A stretch of DNA of 5,837 nucleotides. Source: Synergistaceae bacterium (GTDB lineage Bacteria; Synergistota; Synergistia; Synergistales; Synergistaceae). Position numbers and translations under genes: made by a program. The stretch is taken from the NCBI GenBank assembly GCA_012728505.1, contig JAAYEY010000209.1, positions 1-5,837 on the forward strand, in the 5' to 3' direction. Numbering within the stretch: position 1 is the stretch's first letter; each line of letters begins with the position of its first letter. Shown here in pieces: positions 1-5,837 of the stretch. The notes under the pieces were generated by a model. That model ran no database searches, was not told where the DNA came from, and saw nothing but the letters and a program-made list of their open reading frames with translations.

Positions 1-1
1 A

Positions 2-448
2 AAAGCCCAGTTCATGGCGCCTGAAGATATGAGGTCTGTAGCCAACAAGTGTCGTGAAGCGGGTAATGAACAGATAATATTATGCGAAAGAGGGACAGCT
101 TTCGGATACCATGAACTGTCTGTCGATTTTCGCTCGATTCCTGTTATGAGAGGTCTGGGATACCCCGTAATGTTTGACGCTACACACAGCGTTCAAAAGC
201 CGGGCGGGCAAGGTGACAGCAGCGGCGGAGACAGAGCCTATGTCTTGCCACTGATACGAGCTGCAGTAGCTGTAGGGATTGACGCTCTCTTTATGGAAGT
301 GCATCCTGACCCTGATGTAGCAAAGTGCGACGGACCTAATATGGTGCCTCTGCGAAATATGGGTGAAGTCCTCAGACAAACTGCGGAAATTGATAAAATT
401 GTCAAAGAGAAAATAGGTTTTGCTTCTCTTGATTGGACAGGTGAGTAA
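2..448 (+). CDS. kdsA: 3-deoxy-8-phosphooctulonate synthase (Kdo-8-phosphate synthase), C-terminal half, 5' truncated by window edge
   Basis: KdsA is a cytoplasmic TIM-barrel enzyme that condenses phosphoenolpyruvate with arabinose-5-phosphate to give Kdo-8-phosphate, the committed step of Kdo synthesis. The frame is open from base 2 ([10 protein letters not shown]), so the ATG at 14 is an internal Met, not the start. About 148 codons are visible of a usual 270-285. Family hallmarks seen are ERGTAFGY, then [14 protein letters not shown] (His codon 185-187), [20 protein letters not shown] (Glu codon 296-298) and KCDGPN (Asp codon 329-331). In the family this His, Glu and Asp are the metal-site positions. 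The fourth ligand position, Cys in metal-dependent and Asn in metal-independent enzymes, lies in the missing N-terminus, so the metal class cannot be read. The stop TAA at 446-448 is 2 nt before kdsD, whose product makes the KdsA substrate. Identification is firm. Confidence 0.97.
   Translation, partial: KAQFMAPEDMRSVANKCREAGNEQIILCERGTAFGYHELSVDFRSIPVMRGLGYPVMFDATHSVQKPGGQGDSSGGDRAYVLPLIRAAVAVGIDALFMEVHPDPDVAKCDGPNMVPLRNMGEVLRQTAEIDKIVKEKIGFASLDWTGE
439..445 (+). promoter_or_regulatory. Ribosome binding site for kdsD (supports the TTG start)
   Basis: AGGTGAG lies inside the last codons of kdsA, 5 nt before the TTG at 451. It is the only good Shine-Dalgarno-like stretch near the start of kdsD and favours TTG 451 over the internal ATG at 499. 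Confidence 0.55.
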
Positions 449-450
449 AG

Positions 451-1455
451 TTGAATCTTCCATATGAGCGTGAAGAAAAGAAATTTTCAGATGAAGAGAT
501 GCTTGCTGCAGGAAAGAAGGTACTGCAGAAGGAAGCCGAAGCTCTGACATCGGCGGCATCAAGAGTAGGCAACGAATTTGTAGCCGCAGCACATCTCCTG
601 AGCAGGTGCAAAGGAAGGGTCGTTGTGTCGGGGCTAGGCAAGTCGGGACATGTTGGTAGAAAGACAGCTGCTACTTTCGCATCTTTGGGGGTCCCGGCCT
701 TTTTTCTACATGCCACAGAGGGGTCTCATGGAGATCTTGGAATGGTTTGTCGTCAAGATCTTGGCTATTTTCTCAGCAACAGCGGAGAGACTAGAGAATT
801 GATCAATATAATACCTTATTTCAAAAGGTTGGGTGCACCGATAATTGCGGTAACAGGTAATGTTAATTCTACACTTGCCAAAGAGGCTGATATAGTGTTG
901 AACAGTAATGTGGAATCTGAAGCAGACCCTCTTGGCCTGGCTCCTACAAGCAGCACGACACTGCAGATGGCTATCGGGGATGCTGTAGCTGGAATGGCTA
1001 CACTTCTTCTTGGTCTTGGAAAAGAAGATTTTGCGCTCTTTCACCCGGGGGGTTCTATTGGTAAGAAACTTCTGTTAAGGGTAAGTGACCTCATGGCTAC
1101 AGGAGACAAACTACCTGTGACAAAGGAATCTGCCCTTGTTAGAGAAGCTCTTTTTGAGATAACGAGCAAAGGTTTCGGAGCCACAGCGGTGGTGAACAAC
1201 GATGGAAGACTGATTGGAATATTCACTGACGGTGATCTCAGACGTTTTCTCGAAAAAGAGGGAGTGCAGGGGCTTGATTTGCCGGTACATATGGGAATGA
1301 CACGTGCGCCCAAGGTAATATCACCTGACAGTCTTGCTGTAGAAGCTGTCCGGATCGTCGAAGAGTGGGAAGTCTCCGCCCTTATCGCTGTTGAAAATGA
1401 CAAGCCCGTAGGGATGGTCCACATACATGAGATACTAAAAGCGGGGGTGGCCTAG
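451..1455 (+). CDS. kdsD: Arabinose-5-phosphate isomerase (KdsD/KpsF family, SIS + two CBS domains)
   Basis: The enzyme interconverts ribulose-5-phosphate and arabinose-5-phosphate in the cytoplasm, supplying KdsA. The 334 residues match the family length (E. coli KdsD 328). The N-terminal SIS domain (about residues 15-205) shows SGLGKSGHVGRK, HATEGSHGDLGM, SNSGETRE, PLGLAPTSSTT and FHPGGSIGKKLLL. K64, E116, E157 and H198 align at a constant offset of 5 with E. coli KdsD K59, E111, E152 and H193, the known active-site and metal-site residues, so the enzyme should be active. A CBS pair follows (about 210-334) with GIFTDGDLRR and the typical C-terminus HIHEILKAGVA. The start is TTG, 2 nt after kdsA and preceded by AGGTGAG; a start at Met17 (499) would remove the beginning of the conserved helix. 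A KpsF/GutQ-type paralogue cannot be excluded by sequence, but the position between kdsA and waaA supports the LPS role. Confidence 0.95.
   Translation: MNLPYEREEKKFSDEEMLAAGKKVLQKEAEALTSAASRVGNEFVAAAHLLSRCKGRVVVSGLGKSGHVGRKTAATFASLGVPAFFLHATEGSHGDLGMVCRQDLGYFLSNSGETRELINIIPYFKRLGAPIIAVTGNVNSTLAKEADIVLNSNVESEADPLGLAPTSSTTLQMAIGDAVAGMATLLLGLGKEDFALFHPGGSIGKKLLLRVSDLMATGDKLPVTKESALVREALFEITSKGFGATAVVNNDGRLIGIFTDGDLRRFLEKEGVQGLDLPVHMGMTRAPKVISPDSLAVEAVRIVEEWEVSALIAVENDKPVGMVHIHEILKAGVA
1443..1450 (+). promoter_or_regulatory. Ribosome binding site for waaA (supports a CTG start at 1456)
   Basis: The purine-rich stretch GGGGGTGG lies within the last codons of kdsD and is 5 nt before the CTG at 1456. 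No comparable stretch precedes the GTG at 1498: the 20 bases there are pyrimidine-rich. This site is the main nucleotide evidence for the upstream start. Confidence 0.5.
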
Positions 1456-2727
1456 CTGTCACTCCTTAGATCCCTTTACCAGCCCCTTATTGATTCAGTG
1501 TTTTTTCTTTCTTGGCCAAAGCTTAAAAAAAAATATAGTGAAGGCTACGAGGAAAGAAAGGGTATTCAGTCTCAGGGATTGATTGAAAAATTAAAGGGGA
1601 AAAGGCCATTTTGGGTGCATGGCGTTTCTGTAGGCGAAGTTCAGGCATTGATGCCGGTACTTCGCGCAGCCAGAGATTCGGGTTATAGCGGACCGATAAT
1701 TATCTCGACAACAACTGAAACAGGAAGAGAGATGGCCTTTCGTTTGGGGGAAGGTCTTTTTGATTTTCATATTTATTATCCATGGGACAAAAAAAAGTTT
1801 GTAAAAAGAGCTTTGCAGAGTCTGAATCCCTGGGCTTTCGCGACAGCCGAGACAGAATTATGGCCCAACATGCTCTGGGAACTGAAAGATGCTTCGGTAC
1901 CTGCCTTCCTTATCAATGGAAGAGTATCAGATAGGACCTGGGAACGCTTTAAGGGGCCAATGAAAAGAAAATTTGGCGTATCCGTATTTGAGCTTTTTAC
2001 AGAGATTTACTTGAGGGAAAAACGTGACTTTGAAAGGCTAAGTTCCATAGGGGTTTCTGCAGATAAATTGAATATTTTGGGAGACACCAAAACAGATGCG
2101 CTTTTATCAAGAAAAGATCTAACCTCACGTGACAAATGGTTAGACAGCCTTTACTCTGAAAAATATAAAATATTTATTGCAGGAAGTACTCACCCTGGAG
2201 AGGAAGCGGTGGTTCTTAGAGCTTTCGAGATACTTAATAGCAAGTACCATCAAACCAAATTGATATTGGCACCCAGGCACCCGGAGCGAGCGAAAGAGGT
2301 TTTCGATCTTGCTCAGCAGAAATTTAGCGTTTGCTTGCTTTCTTCAGGTTCATTCGACTCAGACGTGATAGTGGTCGACAAGATAGGTGTTCTCTTTGAC
2401 CTCTACGGAACAGCGTTTTCGGCGTTCGTTGGAGGGAGTTTCGTAGACAAGGGAGGCCAAAATATTTTGGAGCCGGCTTCGTGGGGGATTCCCGTGCAGT
2501 ACGGGCCTCACATGGAAGATTTTGCGGAGGCCTCGGCTGAGTTTATTGAACTTGGGATAGCCACTCAGGTAAACAGTGCTGAGAACCTTGGAGATGTATG
2601 GATCGGAATAATGGAAAGAGCGCCTAGTGAATATTGCGAAAACCTCAAAGAGGTCAGCGAAAAATACTTTAAGCGTTCTTCAGGCTCGTCAATAAAAACA
2701 TGGGAGCGTATATATAAATATTTTTGA
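1456..2727 (+). CDS. waaA: 3-deoxy-D-manno-octulosonic acid transferase (Kdo transferase, GT30)
   Basis: WaaA transfers Kdo from CMP-Kdo to the lipid A precursor at the cytoplasmic face of the inner membrane. With the CTG start it has 423 residues, like the family (about 425). Residues 2-20 form a fairly hydrophobic anchor (SLLRSLYQPLIDSVFFLSW) followed by the basic KLKKKYSEGYEERKG, the usual WaaA N-terminus. Next come WVHGVSVGE (Glu61, the catalytic-base position) and ETELWPN (132-138) of the acceptor domain. The CMP-Kdo domain has GSTHPGEE (243-250), PRHPER (273-278) and FVGGSFVDKGGQNILEP (324-340). Gln335 replaces the commoner His of GGHN. The GTG at 1498 would give 409 residues but cuts the anchor and lacks a ribosome site. 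The gene follows the kdsD amber stop with no spacer and in the same frame. The number of Kdo residues added cannot be predicted from sequence. Confidence 0.93.
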   Translation: MSLLRSLYQPLIDSVFFLSWPKLKKKYSEGYEERKGIQSQGLIEKLKGKRPFWVHGVSVGEVQALMPVLRAARDSGYSGPIIISTTTETGREMAFRLGEGLFDFHIYYPWDKKKFVKRALQSLNPWAFATAETELWPNMLWELKDASVPAFLINGRVSDRTWERFKGPMKRKFGVSVFELFTEIYLREKRDFERLSSIGVSADKLNILGDTKTDALLSRKDLTSRDKWLDSLYSEKYKIFIAGSTHPGEEAVVLRAFEILNSKYHQTKLILAPRHPERAKEVFDLAQQKFSVCLLSSGSFDSDVIVVDKIGVLFDLYGTAFSAFVGGSFVDKGGQNILEPASWGIPVQYGPHMEDFAEASAEFIELGIATQVNSAENLGDVWIGIMERAPSEYCENLKEVSEKYFKRSSGSSIKTWERIYKYF

Positions 2728-2753
2728 TCAGACAAAAACTATCTATTCATGTC

Positions 2754-2760
2754 AGGGAGG
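2754..2760 (+). promoter_or_regulatory. Ribosome binding site of the 403-residue gene
   Basis: AGGGAGG, 7 nt before the ATG at 2768, is the strongest Shine-Dalgarno sequence in the window. It lies in the only real intergenic gap (2728-2767, 40 nt), where I see no terminator hairpin and no convincing promoter. Confidence 0.75.
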
Positions 2761-2767
2761 AATAGAA

Positions 2768-3979
2768 ATGGCTATAAACAGGACTCTTTTAAATGATTTT
2801 TACAACGGATTGGATGAACGTTCACGAAATGCCCTTGATCTTGCTGTTTCAAAGGTAGTAGAAACAAAGAAAAAATCTGGGAAAGTAGTTGTAGTGACTG
2901 GAAGCGGCCCCAATTTGCACGAAGGTGTGACAAACCTTATCGCAGAACTCATGGGTAAGGAAATGATTGACGGAGTAACAACAAGTTCTGCTGTTATAAG
3001 CCACGAAATGAGCGGTTCTCTGGACAGGGTAAAGATGTGCGATGCGTCCCAGTTCGGATTGGATAGATCAAAAATGCCGAGAGGCAATGTATTTGAGTTT
3101 ACAGACCTTTCCGATGAAGATCTCGATATTTTACGAAAAGAAATGATTCTTGATGAGGAACTTCTGGAAAAAGGGAGGTCCGCAGAGGGAAGAATGGTAA
3201 TCAAAGCTGCAGGAAATATGGCTTATCCAATGGGACTTAGAACTGAGATGCTTGCTGAGGAGATACTTTCTCTTTCGAGGCAGTCAGGCCTTCCTTTTGA
3301 GACCATAGCAGGATGGGGATGCGACAATAAAACTATGCTTGGAATGGGAGCTGAAAAGGGAATTCCAGTATTGGTCACCATACCTCAGCTAGTAGGCGGA
3401 GGAAACGTTGGTTTGGCTTTAGGGGACAGCATTCCCATTGCAGAGCGTTCAAGAAGGCTTGCCGACATGATCGGAGGGGCTGATGTGATAATTGAATCAG
3501 CAGTAGCTCTTACACAGGAGATTCATGATGGGCCCTTTGAAACTTACACAGGCCACGGTATATGGTCATGGTGGCAGAGACAGCCTGTTTTTAGCCTTGA
3601 AGATAAGACCCTCGTCAGGTTCGATCTAGATGAAAACCTGAGGCTAGTACAAGACCTTCAGAAAGAGAGCTCTATGATACAAGAAGCAATCAATAAAGGA
3701 CTTCCAAAGACGAAAATTTCAAAGATACCCTTTAGAATGGAAATGTCGGCATTTGCCCGTCACGAAGGAAGCATCCCTGTCATTGGGGACATAGGGATGA
3801 TCTGGCCTGTATTTGCTGTTAAGATCGCAGATGAGCTTGGCATAAAACTTGACTTTATGAGCTATAAACAAGAGACTGCAGAAGGTATAGAGATGCGTGA
3901 TTGGATAGTAAGTAACGTTAAATTTATCGACAGAGAAAAAATGTTAAAAAAATTTAATGAATGGAATGGTAGAAGATGA
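2768..3979 (+). CDS. Conserved-looking soluble protein of unknown function, possible deoxyhypusine-synthase-like / ArgZ-AgrE C-terminal-like NAD-binding fold
   Basis: I do not recognise this 403-residue protein as a named family. It has no signal peptide or membrane segment and looks cytoplasmic. A short helical N-terminus precedes a beta strand and Gly-rich turn, VVVVTGSGPNLHEGVTN (40-56), then IDGVTTSSAVISHEMSG (67-83). A second alpha/beta block has AGWGCDNKTMLGMGAEKG (181-198), IPVLVTIPQLVGGGNVG (199-215), GADVIIESAVALTQEIHDG (237-255) and VRFDLDEN (283-290). Near the end is RHEGSIPVIGDIGMIWPVF (331-349). The order of these blocks resembles the C-terminal domain of ArgZ/AgrE (TIGR00300/LOR-SDH type) proteins and deoxyhypusine synthase, which bind NAD. 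This is a by-eye comparison and may be wrong. The conserved-style His79, Glu80, Cys185, Asp186 and His332 could be functional. It has a strong ribosome site, and its stop overlaps the kdsB start (ATGA), so it is made together with Kdo enzymes. A role in Kdo metabolism is inference only. The gene itself is certain. Confidence 0.85.
   Translation: MAINRTLLNDFYNGLDERSRNALDLAVSKVVETKKKSGKVVVVTGSGPNLHEGVTNLIAELMGKEMIDGVTTSSAVISHEMSGSLDRVKMCDASQFGLDRSKMPRGNVFEFTDLSDEDLDILRKEMILDEELLEKGRSAEGRMVIKAAGNMAYPMGLRTEMLAEEILSLSRQSGLPFETIAGWGCDNKTMLGMGAEKGIPVLVTIPQLVGGGNVGLALGDSIPIAERSRRLADMIGGADVIIESAVALTQEIHDGPFETYTGHGIWSWWQRQPVFSLEDKTLVRFDLDENLRLVQDLQKESSMIQEAINKGLPKTKISKIPFRMEMSAFARHEGSIPVIGDIGMIWPVFAVKIADELGIKLDFMSYKQETAEGIEMRDWIVSNVKFIDREKMLKKFNEWNGRR
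3976..3979 (+). promoter_or_regulatory. ATGA stop/start overlap coupling the 403-residue gene to kdsB
   Basis: The ATG of kdsB overlaps the TGA of the preceding gene. No strong Shine-Dalgarno sequence precedes it (only a weak GGTAGAAG). The nearest in-frame upstream ATG (3961) runs into a TAG at 3970, so this start is the only option. Translation of kdsB is probably coupled to the upstream gene. Confidence 0.7.
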
Positions 3980-4737
3980 ATTTACCAAGGATATTGGGTG
4001 TGATACCTTCAAGGTATGCATCTACAAGGCTGGAAGGTAAGCCGCTTCATGATATTTGTGGTAAACCAATGGTAGAGCACGTCTACAGAAGAGCAGTCCT
4101 TTCGGGTATCTTCTTCAGAGTAGTAATAGCTACAGATGATGAAAGAATTTATAATGCAGCCGAAAAATTTGGCGGAGATGTTCTTATGACGAGAGTCGAC
4201 CATCTAGATGGATCGAGCAGAGTGGCAGAAGTTGCCAGATCCATAGATACCGATTACGTCATCAACATCCAGGGAGATGAGCCTATGCTCGATCCTAGGA
4301 TGCTTCGGGAGCTTGCAGAAGGGATTGTCCTCGATCCGAGTGCTGATTCAGCAACTGTTTGCGTGCCAATAACAAACGAAAAAGATTTTAATAACCCTAA
4401 TATTGTCAAAGTCGTTACAAACCAGAAAGGGAGAGCGCTCTATTTCAGCCGGTCTCCGATACCATTCAGACGCAACCTCACAGAATGCCCTGTTTGGGAA
4501 CACCTTGGTATCTATGCCTTCACAAAAGAATTCCTTCTAAAGTTTGTTGAACTTCCGCCAACTCCCTTAATGATAGAAGAATCATTAGAGCAGCTACGGA
4601 TATTGGAGCATGGTTACACAATGGCAGTAATACCTACAAAATATCCCTCAATGGGGCCCAATGTAAACACAGAAGAAGATCTTCAAATTGTCAGGAATAT
4701 ACTTGCTCAAGAAAAGGACAACAACAAAATTCAATGA
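3976..4737 (+). CDS. kdsB: 3-deoxy-manno-octulosonate cytidylyltransferase (CMP-Kdo synthetase)
   Basis: KdsB activates Kdo with CTP to CMP-Kdo, the donor used by WaaA; it is cytoplasmic and Mg-dependent. The 253 residues match the family (about 245-255). The nucleotide-binding start IPSRYASTRLEGKPL is followed by DICGKPMVEHVYRRA, VVIATDDERI, NIQGDEP (metal Asp101), ALYFSRSPIPF, HLGIYAF (His176) and the EQLRILEHG stretch, all typical. Three spots differ from the usual consensus. The common SGT(D/E)R loop reads DGSSR (78-82). Glu175 replaces the Arg/Lys normally before HxGIY. The usual G(V/I)DTPEDL reads NVNTEEDL, putting Asn231 where the second metal-binding Asp is expected. The rest of the active site is intact, so I still call it KdsB, possibly with altered metal handling or substrate preference. 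Both ends overlap neighbours by ATGA, indicating tight co-expression with the unknown gene before it and the ELM1-like gene after it. Confidence 0.94.
   Translation: MNLPRILGVIPSRYASTRLEGKPLHDICGKPMVEHVYRRAVLSGIFFRVVIATDDERIYNAAEKFGGDVLMTRVDHLDGSSRVAEVARSIDTDYVINIQGDEPMLDPRMLRELAEGIVLDPSADSATVCVPITNEKDFNNPNIVKVVTNQKGRALYFSRSPIPFRRNLTECPVWEHLGIYAFTKEFLLKFVELPPTPLMIEESLEQLRILEHGYTMAVIPTKYPSMGPNVNTEEDLQIVRNILAQEKDNNKIQ
4734..4737 (+). promoter_or_regulatory. ATGA stop/start overlap coupling kdsB to the ELM1-like gene
   Basis: The ATG at 4734 overlaps the kdsB TGA. The nearest purine-rich stretch (AAGGA, 4714-4718) is about 15 nt away, too far for a normal ribosome site, so reinitiation after kdsB is the likely route. 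The conserved N-terminal motif begins at codon 13 and no other usable start lies close upstream in frame. Confidence 0.65.
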
Positions 4738-5837
4738 ATAGCACGAAGAGCATCAAGGCAATAGTCGTCCTGAGCGATGGGATCAAAGGACATCTGAACC
4801 AGAGTCTAGGTGTGGCTTTTTGGTTGTCCATGCTATCAGGTGCCGAGATACTCGAAACAGAGGTTCCAATTCTCAGTGGAGCAGCTAAAGCAAGAGCTAA
4901 AGCTGCATCCAGAAAGCTGGTTCATGGAAACAGAAGAGATGCTAGAGAGTGGCTTGCAATGGCTGACGGCGATGCCGTTATCAGAAGAGTTGGGCAGTGG
5001 TTTGCAGAGAGAGATATACACGAAGGGACAAGAGAAATTCTTATCATTTCTGCCGGCAGCTCACCTGCACCATACAACCTTGCCCTTGGTTATATCTGGA
5101 GGTGTGCGTGTGCTACCGTGATGACTCCGGGTGTAGTAGGTACAGACCCATTTGATTTTGCTATAGTGCCAGAGCACGATTATCCAGAAAGAAAACCAAA
5201 TATTTTAGTCACCCTCGGTTCTCCCAATGCGATAATAAAGAATGAGCTTAAAGAACAGGGCGAAGCTTTGTTGAAAGAATTCCCTGCAAAATCCTCTGAT
5301 ATTTGGTCTATCCTTATAGGTGGCGATGACGGTAATTATTCTGTCTCTCCTGTATGGTTAAAAAAATCTATTGGACACATAATGAAGATTGCGGAAGAGC
5401 AAGGGGCGGACCTCTACATAACGACTTCGAGGAGGACTCCTCCTGAAACTGTTGAAACGCTAAAATACCTTGCATCCCATTCTACGTCCGTACGCTACCT
5501 TCTTCCAGCATCAGAGAGCGATTTTAATCCCATTCCTGCGATGCTTGGTTTTTCGACTGAGGTTTTTTGTACCGAAGATTCGATAAATATGGTCTCAGAG
5601 ACTGTTACAGGCGGCCATAGAGTTGTGCTGCTCCGTGTCGAACATAAAAAGGGAATCAAGAAAATGCTCCAAAATGCAACTGCATGGCTGGTAGGAGCAG
5701 GAGCTTTGGCTCCCTCCATGCTGTGGGGTATCCCGAAGTTTGATCTCGTTTTTGAACACTTCGCAAGGCACGATGCGCTGCTGGACTTTAAAGACTGGAT
5801 AAAAAGAAGATATGAACGTTTTATATATTCACAAGAC
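4734..5837 (+). CDS. ELM1/DUF1022-family GT-B-like protein, probable envelope glycosyltransferase, 3' truncated by window edge
   Basis: This frame is open for 368 codons from the ATG overlapping the kdsB stop to the last base of the window, with no stop seen. It carries the hallmarks of the ELM1 (mitochondrial fission ELM1, Pfam Mito_fiss_Elm1) family in order: LSDGIKGHLNQSLG (13-26), ISAGSSPAP (105-113), FDFAIVPEHD ending at 149, VTLGSPN (159-165), IGGDDGNY (195-202), TTSRRTPPE (230-238) and CTEDSINMVSET (279-290). The two halves fit a GT-B fold; the last motif corresponds to the nucleotide-sugar-binding region of such enzymes. Bacterial members are often labelled 'nucleoside-diphosphate-sugar epimerase', which the sequence does not support. 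Bacterial ELM1 homologues are poorly characterised. The context, directly behind kdsB, makes an LPS-core glycosyltransferase the best inference; donor and acceptor are unknown. No signal peptide is visible. Family length suggests only a little of the C-terminus may be missing. Confidence 0.88.
   Translation, partial: MNSTKSIKAIVVLSDGIKGHLNQSLGVAFWLSMLSGAEILETEVPILSGAAKARAKAASRKLVHGNRRDAREWLAMADGDAVIRRVGQWFAERDIHEGTREILIISAGSSPAPYNLALGYIWRCACATVMTPGVVGTDPFDFAIVPEHDYPERKPNILVTLGSPNAIIKNELKEQGEALLKEFPAKSSDIWSILIGGDDGNYSVSPVWLKKSIGHIMKIAEEQGADLYITTSRRTPPETVETLKYLASHSTSVRYLLPASESDFNPIPAMLGFSTEVFCTEDSINMVSETVTGGHRVVLLRVEHKKGIKKMLQNATAWLVGAGALAPSMLWGIPKFDLVFEHFARHDALLDFKDWIKRRYERFIYSQD

Noticed and set aside
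14..16. ATG at 14 as the start of a short kdsA
   Set aside because: The frame is open upstream to the window edge and encodes the conserved KAQFMAP of KdsA, so this Met is internal.
80..592. Open frame of 170 codons on the minus strand
   Set aside because: It lies antisense to kdsA and kdsD, both certain; its translation is Ser/Leu-rich with no recognisable motif.
402..1424. Three further minus-strand open frames (402-716, 706-1044, 1041-1424)
   Set aside because: All are antisense shadows of kdsD with low-complexity compositions and no motifs.
2728..2767. Possible terminator or promoter in the 40-nt gap after waaA
   Set aside because: There is no stem-loop with a T-run and no convincing -35/-10 pair; the AT-rich TATATAAATATTTTT just before is the end of waaA coding sequence.
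2800..3204. 134-codon minus-strand open frame
   Set aside because: It is antisense to the 403-residue gene, is Ser/Arg-rich and shows no ribosome site or motif.
4881..4906. Imperfect inverted repeat with 6-bp arms (GCAGCT / AGCTGC) and a repeated GAGCTAAAGC-like unit
   Set aside because: It lies inside coding sequence, explained by an Ala/Lys-rich stretch (AAKARAKAAS); arms are too short and no T-run follows, so it is neither terminator nor operator.
4810..5121. 103-codon plus-strand open frame
   Set aside because: It is the +1 frame of the ELM1-like gene, whose own frame runs unbroken with clear family motifs.
5495..5719. 74-codon minus-strand open frame
   Set aside because: It is antisense to the conserved C-terminal half of the ELM1-like gene, with no motif.

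Overview
This window is a dense, entirely plus-strand gene cluster for making and attaching Kdo (3-deoxy-D-manno-octulosonate), the sugar that joins lipid A to the core of lipopolysaccharide. The host must therefore be a Gram-negative (diderm) bacterium that makes LPS. Moderate GC content, very tight gene packing and the non-ATG starts remind me of Synergistota, but this is a weak impression. No rRNA or other taxonomic marker is present.

Layout, left to right. Positions 2-448 hold the C-terminal half of kdsA (Kdo-8-phosphate synthase; its 5' end lies outside the window). Positions 451-1455 hold kdsD/kpsF-type arabinose-5-phosphate isomerase (SIS plus two CBS domains). Positions 1456-2727 hold waaA (Kdo transferase), probably starting at a CTG directly after the kdsD stop. 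Positions 2768-3979 hold a 403-residue soluble protein of unknown function, possibly related to the NAD-binding deoxyhypusine-synthase-like / ArgZ-AgrE C-terminal fold. Positions 3976-4737 hold kdsB (CMP-Kdo synthetase). Positions 4734 to the window end hold an ELM1-family (DUF1022) GT-B-like protein of at least 368 codons, cut by the window edge.

How the genes work together. KdsD turns ribulose-5-phosphate into arabinose-5-phosphate. KdsA condenses that with phosphoenolpyruvate to Kdo-8-phosphate. A KdsC phosphatase, not seen here, would release Kdo. KdsB activates Kdo as CMP-Kdo, and WaaA transfers it to the lipid A precursor at the inner face of the inner membrane. The ELM1-like protein is a plausible extra envelope-glycan glycosyltransferase. 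The 403-residue protein is the real unknown: it sits between waaA and kdsB and is coupled to kdsB by an ATGA overlap.

All gene junctions are 2 nt, 0 nt, 40 nt, ATGA and ATGA. I see no internal promoter or terminator, so the set is probably one transcript that starts upstream of the window and continues past its end. There is no gene-free stretch over 300 bases, and I found no RNA genes, mobile elements, CRISPR or significant repeats.
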